Positions 31,286 through 40,386 are shown, counted from the first letter of the stretch. The stretch: 64,000 nt of DNA from Nocardioides conyzicola (GCF_039543825.1 NZ_BAABKM010000001.1:372001-436000), one strand, 5' to 3'. Numbers and translations are program-made. The notes: generated by a model not told the origin, from the sequence alone.

Positions 31286-32635
31286 TCAGGCGCCCACGGC
31301 GTCGACGTACTGACGCGCCTGGGTGTGTCGGTTGACCGGGATCGGCAGGCCGAGGTTGCCGCGCAGGGTGTCCGCCTCGTACTCGGTGCGGAAGAGGCCG
31401 CGCTGCTGCAGGATCGGCACCACCGAGTCGACGAAGTAGGCGAGCTCCTCGGTGGTCCGGAAGGCCAGGTTGATGCCGTCGAAGGTGCCGGCGCCGAACC
31501 AGGTCTCGATCCGGTCGGCGACCGTCGTCGGGGAGCCGACGAACGGCGACTGGCGGAAGTCCGCGGCCGACTCGGCGACCTGCCGCAGCGTCAGGTTGTC
31601 GCGCCTGGCCCGCTCGATGATCTTGGTCGCGGCGGTCCGACCGCCCTTCTCGGCCAACGCGGCGACGTCCGGGAACGGTGCGTCCAGGTCGTGCTGGCTG
31701 AAGTCGTAGGCACCGAACGACCTGCCGAGCAGCGCGAGGTGACGGTCGAGGTCGTTGTCCTCGGCGGCGATCTCGCGCTCACGGCGCTGGGCCGCCTCGT
31801 CGGTCGGCGCGACGACCGGACCGCCGTGGATGAAGATCTTGATGTGGTCGGGGTTGCGGCCGTACGACGCCGTGCGCCGCTTGATGTCGGCGTAGTACTC
31901 CTGCGCCGACTCCAGCGTGCCGCCGGGCGCGTAGATGCCTTCCGCCACCCGGGCGGCGAGGTCGCGACCCTCCTCGGACACCCCGGCCTGGAAGATCACC
32001 GGCTGCCCCTGCGCGGAGCGCGACACGTTGAGCGGGCCGGCGACCTTGAAGTGCTCGCCCACGTGGTTGAGCTCGTGGAGCTTCGTCGGGTCGAGGAAGA
32101 CATTGGCCGCCACGTCGGCCGGGAACGCGTCGTCCTCGTAGGAGTCCCACAGCCCCCGGGCCACCTCGACGAACTCCAACGCACGGCCGTAGCGCGTGGT
32201 GTAGTCGGCGTGCTCGTCGAGCCCGTAGTTGCGCGACGTGCCGGTGTCGAAGCTGGTGACGACGTTCCACCCCGCACGGCCGCCGCTGATCAGGTCGAGC
32301 GAGGCGAACCGGCGGGCCAGGTTGAAGGGCGAGTTGTACGTCGAGCTCGCGGTGCCGACCAGGCCGACGTGCCGGGTGTGCGTGGCCACCGCCGAGAGCA
32401 GGGTCAACGGCTCGAGCCGGTTGAGGTAGTGCGCCGGGTAGGTCGCGTTGATGAACTGGCTGTCGACGATGAAGAGCGCGTCGAAGAGAGCGTGCTCGGC
32501 CGCCTGCGCCTGCTGGATGTAGTAGTTGATGTCGATGCTCGCGTCGTGGGCGACACGGGGGTCCTTCCACAGTCCGTGCTGGCCGGGGCCGCCGACGCCG
32601 TACGGGTGGAGGGCGAGGTGGAGCTTGCGGGACAT
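31286..32635 (-). CDS. NtaA/SnaA/DszA-family flavin-dependent monooxygenase (copy 1)
   Basis: 449 residues, the length of nitrilotriacetate and dibenzothiophene-sulfone monooxygenases. Hallmarks are PYGVGGPGQHGLWKDP near the start, DALFIVDSQFI, YNSPFNLARRFASLDLISGG, GWNVVTSFD and VIFQAGVSEEGRDLAA. It needs FMNH2 from a reductase, present in this operon. It is a paralogue of the gene at 37840, with which it shares most blocks (YNSPFNLARRFASLD, RAGWNVVTS, VIFQAG.SEEGRDL.A). It cleaves a C-N or C-S bond in characterised relatives. Confidence 0.88.
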   Translation of the reverse strand: MSRKLHLALHPYGVGGPGQHGLWKDPRVAHDASIDINYYIQQAQAAEHALFDALFIVDSQFINATYPAHYLNRLEPLTLLSAVATHTRHVGLVGTASSTYNSPFNLARRFASLDLISGGRAGWNVVTSFDTGTSRNYGLDEHADYTTRYGRALEFVEVARGLWDSYEDDAFPADVAANVFLDPTKLHELNHVGEHFKVAGPLNVSRSAQGQPVIFQAGVSEEGRDLAARVAEGIYAPGGTLESAQEYYADIKRRTASYGRNPDHIKIFIHGGPVVAPTDEAAQRREREIAAEDNDLDRHLALLGRSFGAYDFSQHDLDAPFPDVAALAEKGGRTAATKIIERARRDNLTLRQVAESAADFRQSPFVGSPTTVADRIETWFGAGTFDGINLAFRTTEELAYFVDSVVPILQQRGLFRTEYEADTLRGNLGLPIPVNRHTQARQYVDAVGA

Positions 32636-32675
32636 GCCGGTTCCTCTCTGCTGTGAGGGTGGGGACGAGGTCGGG

Positions 32676-33500
32676 TCAGGCGCTGAGCAGCGCCCGGAGC
32701 TCCTCGCGCTCGGCGCGGGTGGCGGAGGCGTCGCGGAGGGTGGGAGCGGAGCTGACGAGCAGGCGCGTGTAGGGGTGCTGCGGCTCGTTGATCACGGCCG
32801 CGGCCGCACCGACCTCGACCAGCTCGCCCTGGTAGAGCACGGCGATCCGGTCGGCGATCCCGGCCACGGAGCCGAGGTCGTGGGAGATGAAGACCAGCGC
32901 GACGCCGTCGTCGCGCAGCTCCTTGAGGATCTCGAGCACCTGGACGCGGTTGGCCGAGTCCAGGGCGCTGACCGGCTCGTCGAGCACGATCAGCCGCGGC
33001 TCGGTCACCAGCGCACGCGCGACCGCGACGCGCTGGCGCTGGCCGCCGGAGATCTCGCCGGGCACCTTGGGCAGCAGGTCCGCCGACAGGTGCACGCGGT
33101 CCAGCAACGTGCGGGCCCGGACGCCCGCCTCACGTCGCGACACCCCCTGGATCAGCAGGGGCTCGGCGAGCGACTCCTCGACCGTCAGGTCGGGGTCGAG
33201 GCTGCGCAGCGGGTCCTGGAAGACGTACTGCACGACGCCGCGACGCCGCAGCCGACGCCACTGGCGCTGGCGGTGGTCGGTGACGTCCTCGCCCTCGATG
33301 AGGATCCGCCCGCCCGAGGTCGGCACCAGCCCGAGCACGGCACGCGCCAGGGTCGACTTGCCCGACCCCGTCTCCCCGATCAGGCCGACGGTCTCGCCGG
33401 CGGACACGTCGAGGGTGACGCCGTGCAGCGCCTGACGACGTTTGCGGCGCAGGCCGTAGTGGACCTCGAGGTCGCGGACCTGGAGCACGGGAGTGGTCAT
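32676..33500 (-). CDS. Oligopeptide-type ABC importer ATPase (OppF-like)
   Basis: 274 residues. Walker A GETGSGKSTLARAVLG, signature ISGGQRQRVAVARAL, Walker B LIVLDEPVSALD, and the C-terminal peptide-transporter extension AVINEPQHPYTRLLVSSAP. The ATG at 33500 overlaps the OppD-like gene by 4 nt. It powers import together with its partner ATPase and the two permeases. Confidence 0.92.
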   Translation of the reverse strand: MTTPVLQVRDLEVHYGLRRKRRQALHGVTLDVSAGETVGLIGETGSGKSTLARAVLGLVPTSGGRILIEGEDVTDHRQRQWRRLRRRGVVQYVFQDPLRSLDPDLTVEESLAEPLLIQGVSRREAGVRARTLLDRVHLSADLLPKVPGEISGGQRQRVAVARALVTEPRLIVLDEPVSALDSANRVQVLEILKELRDDGVALVFISHDLGSVAGIADRIAVLYQGELVEVGAAAAVINEPQHPYTRLLVSSAPTLRDASATRAEREELRALLSA

Positions 33501-34360
33501 GACGCCTTCTCCTTGCTGACGTACTTCTGGAGCCCGTACTGCTCGTGCTCGTCGATGAGCAGACGGGTGTACTCGTGCTCGGGCCGGTAGAGCACCTGCG
33601 CGGTGGGGCCGTGCTCGACGACGTCGCCGTCGCGCATCACGAGGACCTCGTCGCACAGCTGGGCCACGACGGCCAGGTCGTGGGAGACCACGACGAGAGC
33701 GAGCCCGGCACTGTCGCGCAGGTCGGCGAGCAGGTCGAGGATCTCGGCCTGCACGGTCACGTCGAGGGCCGTGGTCGCCTCGTCCGCGATCAGCACCTGC
33801 GGGTCGGCGGCGCACGCGGCGGCGATCAGAATCCGCTGCAGCATGCCGCCCGACAGCTCGTGCGGGTACTGGCTGTAGACCAGCTCGGGATGACGCAGGT
33901 GCACGGCCTCCAGGAGCTCGATCGCGCGGTCGCGGGCCGCGCGCCGCTTGAGACCCTTCTTGACGCGCAGCACCTCGGCGACCTGCGGACCGACCTGGAT
34001 CGACGGGTTGAGGTACGACGCCGGGTCCTGGAAGACCGCGCTGATCGTGCTGCCGCGCAGGGCCGTCCACTCGCGGCTGCCGAGCGTCGAGATGTCCGTC
34101 CCGGCGATCTCGATGCTGCCGGACGTGACCGCGAGGTTGGCCGGCAGGATGCCGAGGGCAGCCCGGCACGTCAGGGTCTTGCCGCTGCCGGACTCGCCCA
34201 CGACCCCGACGACCTTGCCGGGCGTCAGCTCGAGGCTGATCCCGTGCACGATCTCGGCGCCGGTGTGGGGGTTGCCGATGTGTACGTCGCGCAAGGTGAG
34301 CACGGGCTCGGCGGCGTCCACGGGGCGTACGGCGGTCGGCTTCTCGGACACGAGGGTCAT
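33497..34360 (-). CDS. Oligopeptide-type ABC importer ATPase (OppD-like)
   Basis: 287 residues. Walker A GESGSGKTLTCRAALG, signature LSGGMLQRILIAAA, Walker B VLIADEATTALD, and the Opp/Dpp tail HEYTRLLIDEH. Start ATG 34360, overlapping the OppC-like stop. An alternative signature loop with M in place of Q (SGGM.QR) is normal for OppD proteins. Confidence 0.92.
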   Translation of the reverse strand: MTLVSEKPTAVRPVDAAEPVLTLRDVHIGNPHTGAEIVHGISLELTPGKVVGVVGESGSGKTLTCRAALGILPANLAVTSGSIEIAGTDISTLGSREWTALRGSTISAVFQDPASYLNPSIQVGPQVAEVLRVKKGLKRRAARDRAIELLEAVHLRHPELVYSQYPHELSGGMLQRILIAAACAADPQVLIADEATTALDVTVQAEILDLLADLRDSAGLALVVVSHDLAVVAQLCDEVLVMRDGDVVEHGPTAQVLYRPEHEYTRLLIDEHEQYGLQKYVSKEKAS

Positions 34361-35247
34361 CGGGCACCTCCGAGGGGAGCTGTGGTGGTCGGGTCGCCGG
34401 CGGACCGCACGTCGCGCCGGTGGGTGACGAACGCCCGGCCGGCCTCGCCGGAGACGTCGCGGATGGCGTCGGCGAGCAGGTTGCTGGCCCAGACGGTGAG
34501 CATGATCAGCAGCGCCGGAGCCAGCGGCGCCCACGGCTGGTAGTCGAGGTAGCCGAGGTCCGAGGCGAGCAGGCCGCCCCAGGTCGGCGCCGGCGGCTGC
34601 ACGCCGATCCCGAGGAAGGTGAGGCTCGAGACGATGATGAAGCCGACGCCGATCGTCTGCGCGAGGGCGATCGCGATCGGCGGCAGCACCTTGGCCCACA
34701 CGTGCCGGCGCACCACCCAGCCCACCGAGGCGCCCGCGATGATCGCCGCCTCGACGTACTGCGACCGCGCGACGGCGAGCGTGGCGGCCCGGGAGACCCG
34801 GTAGAAGAGCGGCGAGACGAGCACGCCGGTGACGAGCATCGCCTGGGTGAGACCGTTGCCGAGCAGGGCGGTCACGGCGACCGCGAAGAGCAGGAACGGC
34901 AGCGCCACGAGGGTGTCGGCCAGCCGCAGCGTGCTCCACTCGAAGACCCGGCCCAAGTAGACCGACAGGATGCCGGGGACCGCGCCGACGCCCAGCGCGA
35001 CGAGGGCCACCTCGAGCGACGCCAGCACGCTGACCCGGGAGCCGTCGAGGAGACGGCTGAAGGTGTCACGGCCGAGGTAGTCGGTGCCCAGCCAGTGCGA
35101 CCAGGACACGCCGGCCAGGGTGTTGTCGCTGACGGCCAACGGGTCCTGCGGCGCGAGCAGCGGGCCGAGCGCGGCCAGCAGCGCGACGAGGAAGAGCAGC
35201 CCGACGGCGATGCGTCCGGACGGGAGGGAGAGGACCCGGCGTACCAC
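34357..35247 (-). CDS. ABC importer permease (OppC-like)
   Basis: 296 residues with six helices. N-terminal segment LAPQDPLAVSDNTLAGVSWSHWLGTDYLGRDTFSRLLDGSR is the OppC_N signature; the EAA loop is EAAIIAGASVGWVVRRHVWAKVLP. GTG start immediately after the OppB-like gene. Forms the transmembrane channel with its partner. Confidence 0.92.
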   Translation of the reverse strand: MVRRVLSLPSGRIAVGLLFLVALLAALGPLLAPQDPLAVSDNTLAGVSWSHWLGTDYLGRDTFSRLLDGSRVSVLASLEVALVALGVGAVPGILSVYLGRVFEWSTLRLADTLVALPFLLFAVAVTALLGNGLTQAMLVTGVLVSPLFYRVSRAATLAVARSQYVEAAIIAGASVGWVVRRHVWAKVLPPIAIALAQTIGVGFIIVSSLTFLGIGVQPPAPTWGGLLASDLGYLDYQPWAPLAPALLIMLTVWASNLLADAIRDVSGEAGRAFVTHRRDVRSAGDPTTTAPLGGAR

Positions 35248-35248
35248 G

Positions 35249-36250
35249 TCACACCCCCCGCTGCGAGGCCGGCGTGACCCGGGCGAGGACGAGGTTCACG
35301 ACCAGGTTGAAGGAGACGACCATCAGGATCGACACCACGAGCACTCCCTGCACGGCGGGCACGTCCCCGGCCTGCGCCGAGTCGTTGGCGAAGCGGCCGA
35401 AGCCCTGGAGGCCGAAGATCCACTCGGTGACCACGGAGGCCCCCACGAGCGCCGGGAACTTCAGGCCCAGCGTCGCGACCGCCGGCCCCATGGCGTTGCG
35501 GAGCACGTGGACGAAGAAGATCCGGCGAGCGCCGAGGCCGCGCACCAGCGCGCCCGACACGTAGTTCTCGCGGTACGCCGCGATCAGCCCGCTGCGCAGC
35601 TGCCGCGCGACGTCGGCGACGACGTCGAAGCTCAGCGCCAGCGCCGGCAGCAGGATGTGCGACAGCCACGGGGAGAAGCCGTCCGCCAGCGGGACGTAGC
35701 CCGCCGACGGGAACCAGCCCAGCCCCACCGCGAAGACCGTCACCAGCACGATGCCGACGACGAACGCCGGCATCACCGAGACGACGGTGACGAAGCCGGT
35801 GATGGCGCGGTCGACCCACGTCGTACGCCGGACCGCCGCCACCGTGCCCAGCACGAAGCCGGCGACGATCCCGATCCCCATCGCCAGCAGGGCGATCGAC
35901 ACGCTGACGCCGAGGCCCAGGCCGATCATCGTCGAGACGTCGGCGCCGTTGACCCAGCTGGTGCCGAGGTCGCCGTGCAGGACGCCGGTGAACCACTCCC
36001 AGTACTGCTGGAGGAACGGCTGGTCCAGGCCCCACTGGCTCTCGACACGGGCGACGGCCTCCGGGGTCGCGTCCTCACCGAGCTGGATGTGGGCCGGGCT
36101 GAGCCCGCTCAGGGAGCGCAGCGCGAAGGTCACGAACGTCGCCAGCAGGAAGACCGGGACCACGATGGCCACCGACTTGGTGACCGTCACCAGGGTGCGG
36201 GCGGCACCGTGCCGCACCCTGGTGACGGTGACCGGGCTCACGACGGCCAT
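35249..36250 (-). CDS. ABC importer permease (OppB-like)
   Basis: 333 residues with six helices; ESQWGLDQPFLQQYWEWFTGVLHGDLGTSW and the EAA-type loop SGALVRGLGARRIFFVHVLRNAMGP identify OppB/DppB. The ATG overlaps the substrate-binding-protein stop (TGATG). Confidence 0.92.
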   Translation of the reverse strand: MAVVSPVTVTRVRHGAARTLVTVTKSVAIVVPVFLLATFVTFALRSLSGLSPAHIQLGEDATPEAVARVESQWGLDQPFLQQYWEWFTGVLHGDLGTSWVNGADVSTMIGLGLGVSVSIALLAMGIGIVAGFVLGTVAAVRRTTWVDRAITGFVTVVSVMPAFVVGIVLVTVFAVGLGWFPSAGYVPLADGFSPWLSHILLPALALSFDVVADVARQLRSGLIAAYRENYVSGALVRGLGARRIFFVHVLRNAMGPAVATLGLKFPALVGASVVTEWIFGLQGFGRFANDSAQAGDVPAVQGVLVVSILMVVSFNLVVNLVLARVTPASQRGV

Positions 36251-37791
36251 CAGCCGTCCCCGATCGTCACGCCGGTCCAGTCGACGTGGCCGGGGATCGG
36301 GAGCAGGTCGGAGATCGACTTGTCCTTCGTGAAGAGGTTCGGCGACGAGTACGTGAAGACCAGCGCGCCGCTCTCGAGACCCGCCCGCGTCGCCGCCTGC
36401 AGGACGTCGGAGTAGTCGGCCGCGTCGAGCGGCGTCTGGCGGACCTTGGCGACGGCCGCCTCGAAGCCCGCGGGCTCGTACGGCGTGCTCAGGTTGAGCG
36501 GGCCGTTCGGGCCGAAGTGGGCCGTGAGCGTCTGGACCGCCGAGTCGCGACCGGTGGTGCCGTAGAGCGAGAGCGTCAGGTCCTTGGCGAAGAACGGCGT
36601 CGCCCAGTTCTTGTCGACCTTGATCTCGACGTCGATGCCGACCGCGCCGAGCTGGGACTGGACGATCTCGGCCTCCGGGGTGGCCGCCGGGATCACCAGG
36701 TCGAGCTTGATGTCGCCCTTCTGGTAGCCGGCCTGGGCGAGCAGGTCCTTCGCCTTCTCCGGGTCGTACGGGTAGGCGTCCGCGGACTGCGGGTCGTAGG
36801 CGACGTACTCCTTGGGGAAGGGCTGGTTGGTGGCCTCGCCGTACCCGAAGGTCAGCTTGTCCACGAACTCCTGCCGGTCGACCGCGTAGCGCACGGCGTC
36901 GACCACCAACGGGTTGTCGAACGGCTTCTTGTTGATGTTCAGGCTGATGTTCGACGCGTTGAAGCCCGGCTGGACGAAGACGTCGAGCCCGGCCTTCTTG
37001 GCCGCCTCGGCCTGGCTGGGGTCGAGGTCGGCGAAGTTGTAGACGCCGGTCTTCAAGCCGTTGACCACCGTCGACGCGTCGGGGGCGGAGACGAGCTCCA
37101 CCTTGTCGATGTGGATGTTGTCGGCGTCCCAGTAGTCCGGGTTCTTCTCGAGCACCGCCTTGGTGCCGGGCACCAGCTGGGTCACCTTGAAGGGACCCGC
37201 ACCGACCGGCGACTGGTCGAGCTTCTCCGGGTCGGCGGCCGCCTTGGGGCTGGCCACCTGGAGCACGCGCTCCCCCAGCAGCTGCGGGATCTGGTAGTCG
37301 ACCTGGCTCAGGTCGAGGACGACGTCCAGGCCGTTCGCGGTGACCGTCTTGATCGACGTGAGGTCACCGAAGAGCGCGGAGTTCTTCTGCTTCTGCGCCC
37401 GCTCGATCGCGTCCTTGATCGCGGTGCCGTCGACCGGCGTGCCGTCGCTGAACGTCAGCCCCTTGCGGAGGTGGAAGGTGACCTGGTCGCCCTTGTCGTT
37501 GTAGTCCCAGCTCTCGGCCAGGTCGGGGACGGCCTTGCCGTCCTTGTCGGTGCGCGTCAGCGAGGCATAGACCAGCGCGAGCTGGCGGAACTGGGCGCCG
37601 CTGCCCGAGACCACCGGGTCCCAGTGGGCGGGGAAGTAGGAGGAGGCCCACTTCAGGGTGGCGTCGCCCCCGCTGGCGCCGGAGGCGGTGCTGTCGCCGC
37701 CGCACGCCGCGAGGGTGGTCGAGAGCGTGAGGGCGAGCACCGCGCCGAGCGCGGCACCGCGGAGGCGGCGGGTGGTGTGTCGCAGGGACAT
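36250..37791 (-). CDS. ABC importer solute-binding lipoprotein (family 5)
   Basis: 513 residues. Signal peptide with lipobox LAAC at about 26-29, then the SBP_bac_5 fold: WDPVVSGSGAQFRQLALVYASLTRTDKDGKAVPDLAESWDYNDKGDQVTFHLRKGLTFSDGTPVD is the standard opening of the family. Captures the substrate outside the membrane for the Opp-type importer encoded downstream. Family members bind peptides, but also nickel, sugars and, beside NtaA-type oxygenases, small organic acids. The ligand here is unknown. Confidence 0.92.
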   Translation of the reverse strand: MSLRHTTRRLRGAALGAVLALTLSTTLAACGGDSTASGASGGDATLKWASSYFPAHWDPVVSGSGAQFRQLALVYASLTRTDKDGKAVPDLAESWDYNDKGDQVTFHLRKGLTFSDGTPVDGTAIKDAIERAQKQKNSALFGDLTSIKTVTANGLDVVLDLSQVDYQIPQLLGERVLQVASPKAAADPEKLDQSPVGAGPFKVTQLVPGTKAVLEKNPDYWDADNIHIDKVELVSAPDASTVVNGLKTGVYNFADLDPSQAEAAKKAGLDVFVQPGFNASNISLNINKKPFDNPLVVDAVRYAVDRQEFVDKLTFGYGEATNQPFPKEYVAYDPQSADAYPYDPEKAKDLLAQAGYQKGDIKLDLVIPAATPEAEIVQSQLGAVGIDVEIKVDKNWATPFFAKDLTLSLYGTTGRDSAVQTLTAHFGPNGPLNLSTPYEPAGFEAAVAKVRQTPLDAADYSDVLQAATRAGLESGALVFTYSSPNLFTKDKSISDLLPIPGHVDWTGVTIGDG

Positions 37792-37839
37792 GATCGTTCT
37801 CTCTTGTGGAAGGCCCGAGGATGGAGTGGGTCGGAAGGG

Positions 37840-39201
37840 TCAGGAGACGAGCACGGGCTCGTCCTGCGGGGCGGCCGCCCGCGCCGCGGCGTACCGGTTC
37901 TCGGGCTCGGGGAGGCCGAGGTTGCCGCGCAGGGTGGACGACTCGTACTCACGGCGTACGACGCCGCGCTCGCGCAGGATGGGCAGCACCCGGTCGGTGA
38001 AGAGCGCGAACTCGCTGGGCACGTTGACCGAGATGTTGATGCCGTCGAACGCACCGGCGTCGTACCAGGCCTGGATCGCGTCGGCCACCGTCTCGGGAGA
38101 GCCGACGAACGGCGAGCTCCACGACTGGCTGAACCGCTCGACCACCTGCCGGAGCGAGAGGTTCTCGTCGCGGGCGAGCTTGCTGATCGCGTTGGCCTGC
38201 GTGCGGAAGCTGCGCTCCCCGGCGTCCCGGACGTCCGGGAAGGGGGCGTCCAGGTCGTAGACGGTGAAGTCGTGCCAGCCGAACGGGCGACCCAGCTCCT
38301 TGAGCGCGCGCTCGAAGCTCTTGCTGCCGAGGATCGCGTCCTGCTTGGCCCGGGCCTCCTCGTCGGTCTCGCCGATGATCGGGAAGATGCCCGGCATGAC
38401 CAGGACGTTCTCCGGGTCGCGGCCCTTGGCCGCGGCCCGGTCGCGCAGCTCGGTGCGGAAGGCCTGCGCCTGCTCGAGCGTGGCGGCGTGCGTGAAGATC
38501 GCGTCGGCGATCTCGGCGCCGAGGTCCCGACCCTCCTCCGAGTCGCCGGCCTGGAAGATCACCGGGTGCGCCTGCGGCGAGCGCTCGAGGTTGAGCGGGC
38601 CGACGACCGAGAAGTACTCACCCCGGTGGTCGAGCGCATGCAGCTTGGTCGGGTCGAGGAAGACTCCGGCCTCCTTGTCGCGCGGCAGCGCGTCGGGCTC
38701 GTAGGAGTCCCAGAGACCCTGCGCGACCCGCACGTGCTCGAGCGCCCGGCCGTAGCGGGTCGCGTAGTCGTAGTGCTCGTCGCGGCTGTAGTTGCCGGCG
38801 GTGCCGGCGTCGCCGCTGGTGACGACGTTCCAGCCCGCGCGACCGCGGCTGATGTGGTCCAGCGAGGCGAACCGCCGGGCCAGGTTGAAGGGTGAGTTGT
38901 ACGACGTGGTCGCGGTGCCGACCAGCCCGATGTTGCGGGTCTGCAGGGCGAGCGCCGAGAGCAGCGTGAGCGGCTCCAGCCGGCTGAGGTAGTGGTGCGG
39001 CGAGTCCGGGGTGATGAACTGGCTGTCGACGATGAAGACCAGGTCGAACTTGGCCGCCTCGGCCTCCTGGGCACGAGCGACGTACCAGTCGATGTCGACG
39101 CTCGCGTCGGCCGGGATCTCGGGGTCGAGCCAGGTGCGGTGCTGGCCCGGACCGCCGACTCCGAGGAGGACGGCGCCGAGCTTCAGGGTGCGACGGGACA
39201 T
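37840..39201 (-). CDS. NtaA/SnaA/DszA-family flavin-dependent monooxygenase (copy 2)
   Basis: 453 residues, a close relative of the gene at 31286. LLGVGGPGQHRTWLDP, FDLVFIVDSQFI, YNSPFNLARRFASLDHISRG, GWNVVTSGDAGTAGNY and VIFQAGDSEEGRDLGAE are visible. First structural gene of the operon. ATG 39201 has GAGAGG about 8 nt upstream; a longer reading lacks similarity. The pair of paralogues at opposite ends of the importer genes suggests two related substrates or two successive cleavages. Confidence 0.88.
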   Translation of the reverse strand: MSRRTLKLGAVLLGVGGPGQHRTWLDPEIPADASVDIDWYVARAQEAEAAKFDLVFIVDSQFITPDSPHHYLSRLEPLTLLSALALQTRNIGLVGTATTSYNSPFNLARRFASLDHISRGRAGWNVVTSGDAGTAGNYSRDEHYDYATRYGRALEHVRVAQGLWDSYEPDALPRDKEAGVFLDPTKLHALDHRGEYFSVVGPLNLERSPQAHPVIFQAGDSEEGRDLGAEIADAIFTHAATLEQAQAFRTELRDRAAAKGRDPENVLVMPGIFPIIGETDEEARAKQDAILGSKSFERALKELGRPFGWHDFTVYDLDAPFPDVRDAGERSFRTQANAISKLARDENLSLRQVVERFSQSWSSPFVGSPETVADAIQAWYDAGAFDGINISVNVPSEFALFTDRVLPILRERGVVRREYESSTLRGNLGLPEPENRYAAARAAAPQDEPVLVS

Positions 39202-39300
39202 GGGGGACCTCTCAGTGGGACCGTGGGGAGATGGCGCGCAGATCACGCGGCGCGGACCTGCGGGTCCGGCCGTGCGAGGAGGAGAGTCAGGAAGCGGCGG

Positions 39301-39414
39301 TCAGTGACCGTGAGACGCGGCACGACACACTGCGGCCTCGCAGCGAGCGAGGTCCATCCAGCGGCGACAGGTCAGCATCGGCTGCTGCGAGGCCTGCTGC
39401 TGGTTCATGGTCAT
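39301..39414 (-). CDS. Cysteine-type leader peptide (37 residues), probable attenuator
   Basis: A small ORF, about 100 nt upstream of the first monooxygenase gene. Its core LTCRRWMDLARCEAAVCR fits the actinobacterial leader-peptide pattern LTxRRxxDLxRxxxAxCR found before sulfur-assimilation genes, where ribosome stalling at Cys codons reports cysteine starvation. Three Cys codons are present. Alternative starts are ATG 39420 and ATG 39408. The 97 nt between its stop and the monooxygenase start contain the short hairpin GGACC-TGCG-GGTCC. This is the main evidence that the operon serves sulfur supply. The leader type is known; its role here is inferred. Confidence 0.75.
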   Translation of the reverse strand: MTMNQQQASQQPMLTCRRWMDLARCEAAVCRAASHGH

Positions 39415-39456
39415 GAGCATGACGGCGGCTTCCCGGGAGTGTCCAACGATGAATCG

Positions 39457-39472
39457 TGATGGCGATCCATCA
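39457..39472. promoter_or_regulatory. Palindromic site between the LysR gene and the monooxygenase operon
   Basis: TGATGG-CGAT-CCATCA, perfect, in the 93-bp gap between the leader peptide and the divergent LysR gene. Position and symmetry suit a LysR recognition site. A second small inverted repeat GTCTA-N9-TAGAC (39489-39507) abuts the LysR start. Confidence 0.5.
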
Positions 39473-39507
39473 GCGTGCGTGATGCTTAGTCTAGTAGTCT
39501 CATAGAC

Positions 39508-40386
39508 ATGAGCCACATACTGGACATCGCGCCGCTGCGCAGCCTCGTGGCAGTGGCCGACCGGGGCGGCTTCCAACGGGCCGCGACGTCCCTCCACCTC
39601 AGCCAGGGCGCCGTCAGCCAGCACGTGCGCCGCCTCGAGACCGCCGTCGGCCGACCGCTCGTCGAGCGGAGCGGCCGGGGGTCGCGCTTCACCCCCGACG
39701 GCGAGCAGCTGCTCTCGCACGCCCGGCGCATCCTGGCGACGCACGACGAGGCGCTGCGCAGCTTCGGCGTCGAGACCGAGGAGACGCTGGTGATCGGCTC
39801 CACCGAGCACGCCGCCGCCCAGCTGCTCCCCTACCTCGCCGCGGCGCTCGAGGAGTCGCTGCCCGACTACAACGTGAAGTTCCGCATCGACCGCGGCACC
39901 GCGCTGCGCGAGGGCGTCGCGGCCGGCCGGCTCGATCTCGCCCTGCTCCTCGGACCCGCCGACGACGCCCGCGCGACACCGGTCGGTGAGCTCGAGCTCA
40001 CCTGGTACGCCGCACCCGGCTGGGTCCGCCCGCCCGACCCGCTCCCCCTCGTCGCCTTCGACGCGCCCTGCGCGCTGCGCAGCCGCGCCCTCGAGGCGCT
40101 GTCGGAGGCCGGCGTCGCCGCCGTCGTCGGCGCCGAGGCCAACCAGCTGGCCGGCGTCCACGCCGCCGTCAGCGCCGGCCTGGGCGTCGCGCTGATGGCG
40201 ACCCTCGGCCACACCCCGCTGGGCGTGGAGGCCAGGGACGACCTGCCGCGCGCCCACCCGCTGCCGCTCGCCGTCTGGGCGCGCGAGGGGCTCGGTGCCG
40301 ACATCGCGCCGCTCGCCGCCGCCGCGCTGCACCGTCTGCTCACCGACCCCCGGGTCACCGATCTCGCCTACGCCGAAGGAGCCTGA
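39508..40386 (+). CDS. LysR-type transcriptional regulator
   Basis: 292 residues. N-terminal winged helix: LRSLVAVADRGGFQRAATSLHLSQGAVSQHVRRLETAVGRPLVERSGR, followed by the periplasmic-binding-protein-like effector domain. Divergent from the organosulfur operon and its leader, so it probably controls it. The stop overlaps the cupin start (ATGA), so regulator and cupin are cotranslated. Confidence 0.9.
   Translation: MSHILDIAPLRSLVAVADRGGFQRAATSLHLSQGAVSQHVRRLETAVGRPLVERSGRGSRFTPDGEQLLSHARRILATHDEALRSFGVETEETLVIGSTEHAAAQLLPYLAAALEESLPDYNVKFRIDRGTALREGVAAGRLDLALLLGPADDARATPVGELELTWYAAPGWVRPPDPLPLVAFDAPCALRSRALEALSEAGVAAVVGAEANQLAGVHAAVSAGLGVALMATLGHTPLGVEARDDLPRAHPLPLAVWAREGLGADIAPLAAAALHRLLTDPRVTDLAYAEGA

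Noticed and set aside
36286..38895. 869-codon plus-strand frame
   Set aside because: Antisense to the binding protein and monooxygenase; Val/Arg/Gly-biased and without domains.
39254..39267. GGACC-TGCG-GGTCC hairpin as transcription terminator of the leader
   Set aside because: A 5-bp stem without a T-run is too weak to call as a terminator; mentioned only within the leader entry.
39486..40332. Minus-strand frames opposite LysR
   Set aside because: Only the last 37 codons (39301-39414), outside LysR, carry the leader-peptide pattern; the rest is antisense to a clear LysR gene.
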